Assembly: GCA_023141075.1 (NCBI GenBank)
Contig: JAGLKL010000040.1
Span: 1 to 8,986 of the forward strand
DNA from: Alphaproteobacteria bacterium
GTDB lineage: Bacteria; Pseudomonadota; Alphaproteobacteria; Micavibrionales; Micavibrionaceae
Direction of reading: 5' to 3'
DNA length: 8,986 nucleotides
Below the pieces are notes generated by a model. The model was given only the letters and a program-made list of their open reading frames with translations. It was not told the origin of the DNA and did not search any database. The stretch's first letter is position 1. Every line of letters begins with the position of its first letter. Positions 1 to 6,527 of the stretch are shown one piece after another. A program made the position numbers and the translations under genes.

Positions 1-48
1 TCACATAAAGAGCAGTTAAAAACGCTCAAATTATGGTGCGATTTGTAA
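1..48 (+). CDS. Possible 3' end of a rightward gene cut by the window edge
   Basis: Reading frame 1 is open from the first base for 15 codons (SHKEQLKTLKLWCDL) and stops at TAA 46-48. The other two forward frames stop within the first 20 bases. If a gene enters from the left on the plus strand and is not already finished, this is its most likely tail, and it would converge on asnB. An open run of 15 codons is easily due to chance, and no family can be recognised from so short a tail. This is a weak call. Confidence 0.2.
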   Translation, partial: SHKEQLKTLKLWCDL

Positions 49-137
49 CTTATCTACGACAGCCCCTTAAGTAATTTAACAAAAAGTATAGATTCTTTGC
101 AACAAAGCCATATTGAGATATTGACGGGAGGGCAGTG

Positions 138-2024
138 TTATTTACACCATCTTTCATGCCATGCCTGAAACATCAGGATTCCCCATATTTGATAGCTCCA
201 ATCTCTATTTCTGGATAAATGCTCTTTCCATTTTTGTCGTATTGGAGCTGGATTAAAGAAGCCTTCTTGCTCTAATCTTTTTTCATCAAGAAGAGCTTCT
301 GCCCATTCGCGTAGAGGATTCCGTAGCCATTGTCCATGGGGAATGCCAAAGCCTTGTTTTGGTCTATCGAAAAGGGGTTTGGGGATATAGCTTTCTAACA
401 AAGATCGCAAAATATATTTCCCCTCGCCATGCTGTATCTTCATGTGCAGAGGAAGATTCCAAGCATATTCTATGACTTTATAATCAAGGAGAGGGGCTCG
501 GGTTTCAAGAGAAACGGCCATGCTCGTCCTGTCGGTTTTGACAAGAATATCGTCGGGAAGATATGCTCGCATGTCCTGGTGCATCATTCTGTTAATGAAG
601 TTATCTATGTCCGGCTTTTGTGCCGGATCATTCATAGCTACTAATGGTTCTTTCCCGGTAGTAAGCAGTCTTCCAGACTCTTTCCAGTATGACATCAGAA
701 GCCTGTATAGATCATCTTTGTCGCAAGCGGTCATGACTTCAGAGAGTTTTTGGATATGCCTCGTTGTGGGGATGTTTTGTAGAGTCCCCGCGAGCAAGGA
801 ACGGATAGGGGAAGGAATCTTGAAAAGTGCATTTCCCAGCTTTTGAGCCATATGATAGCGTTTATATCCTGCAAACCCCTCATCTCCTCCGTCACCGGAC
901 AGAGCAACAGTCACATGTTTCTGTGCAAGTCTTGAAACATGATATGTCGGGATTTGGGAAGGGTCAGCAAAGGGCTCATCAAAAATAGAGGGAAGGTCAG
1001 GAATTACATTCCGCGCCTCGTTGGCCGTAACATAAAGTTCAGTATGATCTGTCCCAAGGTAGGCAGCGATTTTCTTTGCATCCTTTGCCTCGTTATAGCC
1101 GGCCTCTTCAAAGCCAATGCAATAGGTCTTTATAGGGTTAGATGCATGCTTTTGCATGATTGCCGAAATGAGAGATGAGTCGATTCCCCCCGATAAAAAA
1201 GATCCCAGAGGGACATCTGAGATCATGCGTTCTTTTACGGCATTGCTTAAAATGACATCAAGTTCTTCCAAAGCTGTCTCAAAGGAGACGTCTATCGGAT
1301 TCCGACATCCGTTTTCAGCAATTTGAGTAATATCCCAGTATTTCTGTGGAGCTGTTTCGATCCCTGTTTTCAGAGGAAATGATAAGAATGAGGCAGGGGG
1401 AAGCTTGTATATGCCCTTATAAATTGACCAGGGTGCTGGTACATAATTATGGCGCGTATAAACGGCAAGGGCATCACGATCTATTTCAGGAGAAAAAGAG
1501 GGGTGAGCTCGAAAGGCTTTAAGTTCAGAGGCGAAAAGAAAGGCTTTGCCGCACCAACCATAATAAATCGGTTTTTTCCCCATTCTGTCGCGGGCCAAGT
1601 GCAGTATTTGTTCTTTTCTATCCCATACGGCAAAGGCAAACATGCCGTTAATTTCATGTAGCGTTTTTTCAAGGCTCCATTCTTCTATGGCGGCGAGAAG
1701 AACTTCTGTGTCAGACGTGCCACGAAATTTCAGACCATTTCTTTCCAATCGTTTTTTGAGAGAAAGAAAATTGTAAATTTCGCCGTTGAAAATAATAATA
1801 TAACGCTCACTGTCAGATAGCATGGGCTGATGACCGGCATCACTTAAATCTAAAATTGCAAGGCGCCTATGCGCGAGGGCCAGACCGGCTTTTTCATCTA
1901 TCCATATACCCGATCCGTTTGGTCCCCGATGAATTAAGGTATTGCTCATATCGGAAACTAAAGATGACAGGGCTGCCTTGTCCTTGTTTTGCTGTAAATC
2001 TATAAAACCCGCAATGCCACACAT
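138..2024 (-). CDS. asnB: AsnB-type glutamine-dependent asparagine synthetase / amidotransferase
   Basis: A 628-residue protein with the complete two-domain AsnB architecture, within the usual family length. The N-terminal Ntn-hydrolase glutaminase domain has catalytic Cys2 (MCGIAGF), HRGPN at about 32-36, NGEIYN at 80-85 and TSDTE at 103-107. The C-terminal ATP-pyrophosphatase domain has the PP-loop SGGIDSS at 278-284, SGDGGDE at 376-382, and TSMAVSLETRAPLLD at about 500-514. The start is fixed by the need for Cys next to Met, although no Shine-Dalgarno sequence precedes it (CTGCCGCC). The family makes asparagine from aspartate, glutamine and ATP. Homologues inside O-antigen clusters, such as WbpS, are thought to amidate uronic-acid sugars, and the neighbours here favour that role. 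HRGPN replaces the commoner HRGPD. Family assignment is secure; the substrate is inferred. It is transcribed away from the methyltransferase pair. Confidence 0.95.
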   Translation of the reverse strand: MCGIAGFIDLQQNKDKAALSSLVSDMSNTLIHRGPNGSGIWIDEKAGLALAHRRLAILDLSDAGHQPMLSDSERYIIIFNGEIYNFLSLKKRLERNGLKFRGTSDTEVLLAAIEEWSLEKTLHEINGMFAFAVWDRKEQILHLARDRMGKKPIYYGWCGKAFLFASELKAFRAHPSFSPEIDRDALAVYTRHNYVPAPWSIYKGIYKLPPASFLSFPLKTGIETAPQKYWDITQIAENGCRNPIDVSFETALEELDVILSNAVKERMISDVPLGSFLSGGIDSSLISAIMQKHASNPIKTYCIGFEEAGYNEAKDAKKIAAYLGTDHTELYVTANEARNVIPDLPSIFDEPFADPSQIPTYHVSRLAQKHVTVALSGDGGDEGFAGYKRYHMAQKLGNALFKIPSPIRSLLAGTLQNIPTTRHIQKLSEVMTACDKDDLYRLLMSYWKESGRLLTTGKEPLVAMNDPAQKPDIDNFINRMMHQDMRAYLPDDILVKTDRTSMAVSLETRAPLLDYKVIEYAWNLPLHMKIQHGEGKYILRSLLESYIPKPLFDRPKQGFGIPHGQWLRNPLREWAEALLDEKRLEQEGFFNPAPIRQKWKEHLSRNRDWSYQIWGILMFQAWHERWCK

Positions 2025-2083
2025 GGCGGCAGTTTATCAATAGATATTGTGTTTTTCCAGAGAAACATGTATCCATCCTTCCT
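2025..2083. promoter_or_regulatory. Divergent intergenic region between asnB and the methyltransferase pair
   Basis: Only 59 bp separate the two divergent start codons, so the control elements for both directions must overlap each other or extend into the coding regions. I could not find a convincing -35/-10 pair on either strand. A small inverted repeat, CAATA-GA-TATTG (2038-2049), lies centrally and could be an operator, but five-base arms may be chance. Neither start has a clear ribosome-binding site. The promoter role is inferred from gene orientation. Confidence 0.35.
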
Positions 2084-2920
2084 ATGACAACAAAGACAGC
2101 ACACAGATTTGCCTTCGGCGATAACTGGGAAAAGTTCTCTAATATAGTTTCAAATCGTGAGATTGATGAAGCTGTAGAAAATCTCAGTCGTATTGTTCAG
2201 GGAATATCGCTTGATGATAAAAGTTTCTTAGATATAGGTTGTGGCTCTGGGCTGCATTCCCTCGCGGCCATAAGGTTGGGCGCAAAAAAAGTTTCTGCTT
2301 TTGATATTGACCCTGTTAGTGTTCAAACGACCCAAAAACTTCTTTCTTCTTATGCCCACGATGCGCCTGTAACAATCGAAGAAAAAAGCATTTTTGATGC
2401 GATTCCTGCGAATGAGCAAGATAAGTATGATATTGTTTACAGTTGGGGGGTGTTGCATCATACTGGCGATATGTGGGGCGCGATAAAGAAAGCGGCTGAA
2501 TTCGTCGCTGCGGATGGGGAAATCGTCATTGCAATATATAAGAAGTCTCCATTGTGCGGATTTTGGCGTGTTGAAAAATCAATATACTCCCGGCTGCCGT
2601 CTCTCTTACAATTTCCGATAACATTATTATTTTCGATGCTGTATCTCGTTGGGATTTCACTAAAGGGGAAAAACCCCATAAAGTACGTGAAGACATACCG
2701 TAGTTTCCGTGGCATGAACTTTTGGCACGATATGATTGACTGGCTGGGAGGTTATCCTTATGAATCGGCTACCTCCGATGAAATGAAAAATTTCTTCTGT
2801 GGGCTTGGTTTTAAGGTTGTGTCTGAATATAATGTCACGCCGGTTAAGGCGATGGGCTTATTTGGATGTGGCTGTGCTGAATATGTTTTTTCTCGCAATG
2901 AAGAAGAGAATGAGAATTGA
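2084..2920 (+). CDS. Class I SAM-dependent methyltransferase
   Basis: A 278-residue protein with a Rossmann-type methyltransferase core. Motif I is FLDIGCGSG at about 48-56, the acidic ribose-binding strand end is FDID at 73-76, and the motif IV/post-I region is YSWGVLHHT at 119-127, followed by a DGEIVIAIY strand. Residues about 172-193 are strongly hydrophobic and could touch the membrane. The C-terminal stretch RGMNFWHDMIDWLGGYPYE (209-227) and a Cys-rich GCGCAEYVF near the end resemble a methyltransferase group common in polysaccharide loci. It probably methylates a sugar or lipid-linked glycan in the cytoplasm; the acceptor is unknown. The ATG at 2084 is the only plausible start because no upstream in-frame ATG, GTG or TTG exists in the intergenic gap. 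It has no Shine-Dalgarno (ATCCTTCCT precedes it). Its stop overlaps the next start by one base, implying coupled translation. Confidence 0.9.
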   Translation: MTTKTAHRFAFGDNWEKFSNIVSNREIDEAVENLSRIVQGISLDDKSFLDIGCGSGLHSLAAIRLGAKKVSAFDIDPVSVQTTQKLLSSYAHDAPVTIEEKSIFDAIPANEQDKYDIVYSWGVLHHTGDMWGAIKKAAEFVAADGEIVIAIYKKSPLCGFWRVEKSIYSRLPSLLQFPITLLFSMLYLVGISLKGKNPIKYVKTYRSFRGMNFWHDMIDWLGGYPYESATSDEMKNFFCGLGFKVVSEYNVTPVKAMGLFGCGCAEYVFSRNEEENEN

Positions 2921-3750
2921 TGAAGCAACTAATTAAGAAAATTGTTCCAAGGCCTGTATTACAGACAGCTATAGATATCCGTGATAGACGGAGGTTGCGT
3001 ATTGTTCCAGAGCAGGGTTTTGATAGCTCTCATTTGAAACGTGCCAATGATATAGATCTTTCTACTATATTTTCAGATAAGGAAATAGAAAAAACATGGA
3101 ACAGTGATCATGAAAATATCACAAGCATATTGGGTGAGGACTATATTTTTGACGGAATAAACTCCGGTGATCGGCGAGCACTTTATTGCCTTATTACAGC
3201 TCTAAAACCGGAAAAAGTTCTTGAAGTTGGTACTCATATAGGCGCTTCTACATTGTATATCTCTCGTGCCCTCAAGAATATCTCTTCCGATTCAATTGTT
3301 ACTACGGTTGATATACTGGATGTAAACGCAGAACATGCCCCTTGGAAGAAGCTGGGTTTGGAAATGCCTCCCCGGGAGTTTGCAAAGAAGCTAGGTAGCC
3401 TCGATTATATAGACTTTCAGGCATCTCCAGCGCTTGATTTTATGAGAGATACAGATAAAAAATTCGACTTTATTTTTCTGGACGGTGACCATTCCTCTCA
3501 AGCAGTATATAAAGAAGTCTCTATTGCTCTCACCCTTTTGAATCCGAATGGAGTCATTTTGCTTCATGATTATTATCCGGAAGCAAAACAGCTTTTTTCG
3601 AATGGACATATTATCGCCGGACCTTTTCGAGCTCTAGATCGTGTAAAAAAAGAGGGCAATGATATTTATGTTAAACCGCTAGGAAACTTGCCGTGGCCAA
3701 CAAAACTAGAGTCAAATGCAACTAGTCTGGCCGTTGTGACAAGAGCATAG
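2920..3750 (+). CDS. Class I SAM-dependent methyltransferase (Methyltransf_24-like)
   Basis: A 276-residue protein from ATG 2920. A TTG at 2917 is in frame but less likely, because TGATG joins the upstream stop directly to this ATG and a purine-rich stretch (2901-2916) lies just before it. SAM-binding motif I is LEVGTHIGAS at about 101-110, VTTVDI marks the second strand, and LDGDHS at 187-192 with LLHDYYP at 214-220 resembles the metal-binding acidic sites of O-methyltransferases and Methyltransf_24 proteins. The first 90 residues are a family-unassigned, charged extension with RDRRRLR near the start. It is the second gene of a two-gene rightward unit and is followed by a palindrome. A sugar O-methyltransferase acting on the same glycan as its neighbours is the natural inference, but the acceptor cannot be read from the sequence. 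Confidence 0.88.
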   Translation: MKQLIKKIVPRPVLQTAIDIRDRRRLRIVPEQGFDSSHLKRANDIDLSTIFSDKEIEKTWNSDHENITSILGEDYIFDGINSGDRRALYCLITALKPEKVLEVGTHIGASTLYISRALKNISSDSIVTTVDILDVNAEHAPWKKLGLEMPPREFAKKLGSLDYIDFQASPALDFMRDTDKKFDFIFLDGDHSSQAVYKEVSIALTLLNPNGVILLHDYYPEAKQLFSNGHIIAGPFRALDRVKKEGNDIYVKPLGNLPWPTKLESNATSLAVVTRA

Positions 3751-3755
3751 ATTTT

Positions 3756-3775
3756 ATGGAAGGGTGCCCTTCCAT
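3756..3775. terminator. Palindromic hairpin between convergent genes, candidate bidirectional terminator
   Basis: ATGGAAGGG-TG-CCCTTCCAT is a perfect inverted repeat with 9-base arms. As RNA it would form an 8-bp stem with a four-base loop (GUGC in the plus transcript), extendable by two G-U and two A-U pairs using TTTT (3752-3755) and GGAA (3776-3779). It begins 5 bp after the methyltransferase stop, in the 57-bp gap facing the end of the leftward operon, which is the usual place for a shared terminator. Neither side has a clean U tract, so it is not a canonical intrinsic terminator. It could instead be a stabilising 3' hairpin or a protein-binding site. Confidence 0.5.
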
Positions 3776-3807
3776 GGAAACATATCCAGATTTAAAGAAG
3801 ATGTTCC

Positions 3808-4776
3808 TTAGTCGAACTTGGTTTTCATGATTATGTCGTGTACAGGGGCGCTTTCGCCCGATACCAGAATGCATGTTATTTTCCCCCCTGATTTTTTATA
3901 AATGGCACCATTGACTGTGGCTCCACGCTCTTTGTTGGATCCGACGATAAACAACCCATCTTCATTTAATGACTGGTAAACATTCATAATAGCCTTTTGC
4001 AGGCTATTATCGTTAAAATAGCTTTTATTTAAAAGGTTCATTACGCGAACAATGTTAAAATTCTGAGGCAATGGAAGCATAATATCCTGTTCATCAAAAT
4101 GAAAGCTGGTGTTGTTATCTATAGCCGTTTGGCATTCGGGTACTATCAAAGCTATTTTCTTGATATATAGCCCTTCTTTCTTGTCCTTTTTATATTGTTT
4201 CAATAGAGGCTTGGCAAAAAGCTGCTCCAGCATAATCCTGATAATATGGTTCAGCGGATATAAAACAGCGCTTTCCTTGCGCGGAATATTAAAAACAAAG
4301 GGCGGTGCAATTAATTGTAACAAATTGCCTTCCTTATCAACGAGAAGGCGCATCCTCCCATTTTTTTTTCGCCGCACAGAATAAATATAAGGCGCATAAT
4401 CTGTTGCTAAAAACTCTAGTGTATCGGGATATTTTTTCTTAAGTCTTTCAAAAAAAGACAATGTTGTTCGCCCGTCGGAGACTCCTACGTCGTGAACCTT
4501 GAGATGATAAATATTTTTGTCTGGAAAATTGTCCTTAATGACCTGTTCTGCTTGATCATCGAATTCTTCGAAACGGTTGCTAAACGTATATTTAAAAATA
4601 CCATCTACTGTTGGAAACCGCGATAACATGCGCTCCTGAACCTCGTTTCTTAAGTTCCAGTCCAGATCGCCCATCTGATCATAAAAATCAAGTGCAATAA
4701 ATTGTCGCCGCCCTGTAAAACTGTTCAGTGTTTTAAAAGACAGTTGTTTGATGCTGTGAAAGCCGAACTTTATCAT
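3808..4776 (-). CDS. CheR-like putative SAM-dependent methyltransferase, poorly classified
   Basis: A 322-residue protein without a recognised close family. HDVGVSDGRTT at about 95-105 looks like a variant SAM-binding motif I, with aspartate and glycines in place of the standard GxGxG run. ATDYAP at 124-129 fits the acidic end of the second strand. FNIVRVMNLLNKSYF at 240-254 followed by DGLFIVGSN at 273-281 resembles the CheR order of a 'RNVLIYF'-type motif and then a 'GG-phi-phi-phi-G-S/E' strand. A long insertion of about 100 residues (130-230) separates the halves. No receptor-type chemotaxis genes are near, so protein-glutamate methylation is unlikely; a surface-glycan role is inferred from position. 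It is last in the leftward operon, and its ATG overlaps the upstream sulfotransferase stop by four bases (ATGA). An A9 run in the coding strand (4361-4369) could permit slippage. Confidence 0.75.
   Translation of the reverse strand: MIKFGFHSIKQLSFKTLNSFTGRRQFIALDFYDQMGDLDWNLRNEVQERMLSRFPTVDGIFKYTFSNRFEEFDDQAEQVIKDNFPDKNIYHLKVHDVGVSDGRTTLSFFERLKKKYPDTLEFLATDYAPYIYSVRRKKNGRMRLLVDKEGNLLQLIAPPFVFNIPRKESAVLYPLNHIIRIMLEQLFAKPLLKQYKKDKKEGLYIKKIALIVPECQTAIDNNTSFHFDEQDIMLPLPQNFNIVRVMNLLNKSYFNDNSLQKAIMNVYQSLNEDGLFIVGSNKERGATVNGAIYKKSGGKITCILVSGESAPVHDIIMKTKFD
4361..4369 (-). repeat. A9 homopolymer inside the CheR-like gene
   Basis: The coding strand reads CGA AAA AAA AAT around residues 136-139 (RKKN), giving nine consecutive A bases. 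Runs this long are prone to polymerase slippage in DNA replication or transcription and are also a common place for sequencing error. The frame is intact in this copy. Phase variation is only a possibility here. Confidence 0.6.
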
Positions 4777-5714
4777 GCTCTGAATCCATAATGTTTTAGC
4801 AAAAATCCTGTGAGTATATTAACTTTTCGTTGGTCTGATATTGGCATTTCTCTACGCCATTCTATGTGCTTTTGTAAATATATTTCTTTATTCATACGAA
4901 GCCTGTTGCCCGCTATAAAATGTTTAATTTGAAAGGCTTCCTCGTTATTTATTTTGTTTAGTAATGGCTGCATATCCAGTTCTAACACTTGAGACAGGCT
5001 TTTTAGAGCAGTTTTTGGAGATTCGGTGAAATGTTCATAACGCAACAAAACAGACTTATTTTTAGGTAACTGTTTTCGAAGCCAGGAAATTTGGGTATTG
5101 ACGAGGTTCCAGAGTAACGCTGTCTTGATCACAGAAACTCCCTTCATATTTTTTTCTATACCAATTTTGGCATCTTTTTTATAGGGCTTGGCCATTGACC
5201 ATGCAACAGCGTGTGAATTCCGGACAAGATGAATTAAACGCAGATCTATATCGGGGATCATTGATAATGCTAACGCTCGAAACGGGTATTTCGAAGAATC
5301 GACAATGATATTACAGCCGCTTACTTTCTGAACAGCTTGGAACATAGCGACAGTCATTTCTGCATATTCCTTAAAATCACGAGAAGGTTTCCAATGCTCT
5401 TTTAATAGAATTGGTAGGCGTCGAAAACGTTCAAATCGATCTTGAAGAACGGCATAGTCTTCCGGTTTTCCCCCTGTCTTTTTATGCCAATGCGCATAAA
5501 CTTCTCTCCAAAACGGGCACGCGTTAACCGGCTCGCTACAGGAACAATACTCATTCTTCATCCATCCACTTGTAGCTAGACGCATAAGTTCGCCGTGCCC
5601 TGCAACTTGTGGCTGGTTGCCCAAAACTGTGTCCAGAACCGTCGAACCGCTCCGGGAAAAAGAGGCGATGTAGATAACTTTAACAGGTTTTTTACTCTTG
5701 CCGGGCTCCGTCAT
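4773..5714 (-). CDS. PAPS-dependent sulfotransferase family protein
   Basis: A 313-residue protein whose N-terminus holds the 5'-phosphosulfate loop SFSRSGSTVLDTVLG at about 18-32. The 3'-phosphate-binding region is supplied by VDSSK at 138-142 and LIHLVRNSHAVAWSM at 160-174, with Arg165 and a serine positioned as in sulfotransferases. A CSCSEPVNACPFW segment at 57-69 matches the CxC...CPFW signature of a bacterial subgroup, and HFIAGNRLRM at 265-274 resembles its conserved H-x-x-x-GN-x-x-R element. There is no signal peptide or membrane segment, so it acts in the cytoplasm, probably moving sulfate from PAPS to a glycan hydroxyl. The start lies 9 bp after the preceding methyltransferase stop and lacks a Shine-Dalgarno (GAAAAAC). 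Its stop overlaps the next gene's start. It belongs to a different subgroup from the other sulfotransferase in this operon. Confidence 0.88.
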   Translation of the reverse strand: MTEPGKSKKPVKVIYIASFSRSGSTVLDTVLGNQPQVAGHGELMRLATSGWMKNEYCSCSEPVNACPFWREVYAHWHKKTGGKPEDYAVLQDRFERFRRLPILLKEHWKPSRDFKEYAEMTVAMFQAVQKVSGCNIIVDSSKYPFRALALSMIPDIDLRLIHLVRNSHAVAWSMAKPYKKDAKIGIEKNMKGVSVIKTALLWNLVNTQISWLRKQLPKNKSVLLRYEHFTESPKTALKSLSQVLELDMQPLLNKINNEEAFQIKHFIAGNRLRMNKEIYLQKHIEWRREMPISDQRKVNILTGFLLKHYGFRA

Positions 5715-5723
5715 GTTTTTCTA

Positions 5724-6512
5724 TTATTTTGCTTCATCTTTGTTTTTACGGAGGATTACCAAGGAATTCGGTGAGGTCCAGCGATTGTTTGGCACACACC
5801 ATTGCCCAAGAGATTCAATCAGCCAGAGGGGCGCCCGTACAAAGGGGTATAGCTTTCTATAGCGTTTGTGTATCAATGAGTAAAGTCCAGTGTTCCAGAA
5901 ACCGATATGGCCAACATAGCCGCTGTAAAGTACTTCGTTTTTTCCGCTGCGCTGAACAGCATCAACTAGGCTTCTTAGTGACATTTTATTATGCTGTTTC
6001 CATTTTTCCTTATCAATTCTTTTCAAGATCCAGCCGTTAAAACCGGCATGATTTGGAATTGATATAATGATGAGTCCGCCGTACCGTGTTAGTTCGATAT
6101 GCTTAGCAACTGCGTCTGTTGAATCTTCGAAATGCTCCACAAAACCAAAGCTAACAGTTAGATCCCAACCCTCTTTTGCGGGAGAGTCATTTAGATCCAT
6201 GGTAAAAAAATCTCTGTGAAGAATAGTGCCGGGAACTCCTTCTTTTTTTAATAGCTTTGCCGCTTCGGAGGCGCAGGACTTAACATATTCTACACCTGAA
6301 GGCTTGTAACCAAAATAATCATAGAAATAGCGAAGATAGGTTCCCGGATAGGCTCCGACCTCCAGCATATGACCATGCTGATCCTGAGGGATATATTTGT
6401 TAAACAGCTTGTGTTGTTCCCGGAATAGTGGTTTGTCCGGATCAAAAGAAAGGCTGTTTCTCTTCTGTTTGGACCAGTTTTTCCTCCACTGTTTCTTGCT
6501 GCATAAATCCAT
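5724..6512 (-). CDS. Class I SAM-dependent methyltransferase
   Basis: A 262-residue protein with motif I MLEVGAYPGTYLRYF at about 49-63, acidic strand end GVEYV at 73-77, DLTVSFGFVEHF at 117-128 and a GGLIIISIPN strand at 145-154. This order and the EHF element match Methyltransf_11/23-type enzymes. The C-terminal part, SLGQWCVPNNRWTSPNSLVI (about 234-253), looks like the closing strands of a subgroup often seen in glycan loci. It sits between two sulfotransferases in the operon, 15 bp after one and 9 bp before the other, so methylation of the sulfated glycan is the best guess. Among the complete genes here it has the clearest ribosome-binding site (AGGG with 7-base spacing), which supports ATG 6512. 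The acceptor atom, O or N, cannot be told. Confidence 0.88.
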   Translation of the reverse strand: MDLCSKKQWRKNWSKQKRNSLSFDPDKPLFREQHKLFNKYIPQDQHGHMLEVGAYPGTYLRYFYDYFGYKPSGVEYVKSCASEAAKLLKKEGVPGTILHRDFFTMDLNDSPAKEGWDLTVSFGFVEHFEDSTDAVAKHIELTRYGGLIIISIPNHAGFNGWILKRIDKEKWKQHNKMSLRSLVDAVQRSGKNEVLYSGYVGHIGFWNTGLYSLIHKRYRKLYPFVRAPLWLIESLGQWCVPNNRWTSPNSLVILRKNKDEAK

Positions 6513-6519
6513 AAGGTTA

Positions 6520-6523
6520 CCCT
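6520..6523 (-). promoter_or_regulatory. Shine-Dalgarno AGGG of the mid-operon methyltransferase
   Basis: On the minus strand CAGGGTAACCTTATG places AGGG seven bases before the ATG at 6512. It lies wholly in the 15-bp gap after the upstream sulfotransferase stop. The other starts in the window lack a comparable match, so this gene alone appears to have strong independent initiation. Confidence 0.55.
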
Positions 6524-6527
6524 GTGT

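Noticed and set aside
95..107. Small hairpin CTTTG-CAA-CAAAG downstream of the asnB stop
   Set aside because: A five-bp, AT-rich stem whose nearest T run in the leftward transcript is about nine bases away is too weak to call a terminator.
429..1661. Several plus-strand open frames of 70-108 codons
   Set aside because: They lie antisense to asnB, which has all its catalytic motifs; their Cys/Arg/Ser-rich translations look like shadow frames.
1894..2076. 60-codon leftward frame with AGGAAGG directly before its ATG
   Set aside because: It runs out of frame through the 5' end of asnB, the purine run abuts the ATG with no spacing, and the peptide has no recognisable features.
3808..4776. Reading this gene as a glycosyltransferase
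   Set aside because: No DxD, GT-A or GT-B pattern is visible, and the motif order fits a SAM fold better.
5729..6040. Plus-strand open frame of 103 codons
   Set aside because: It is antisense to the well-supported methyltransferase at 5724-6512.
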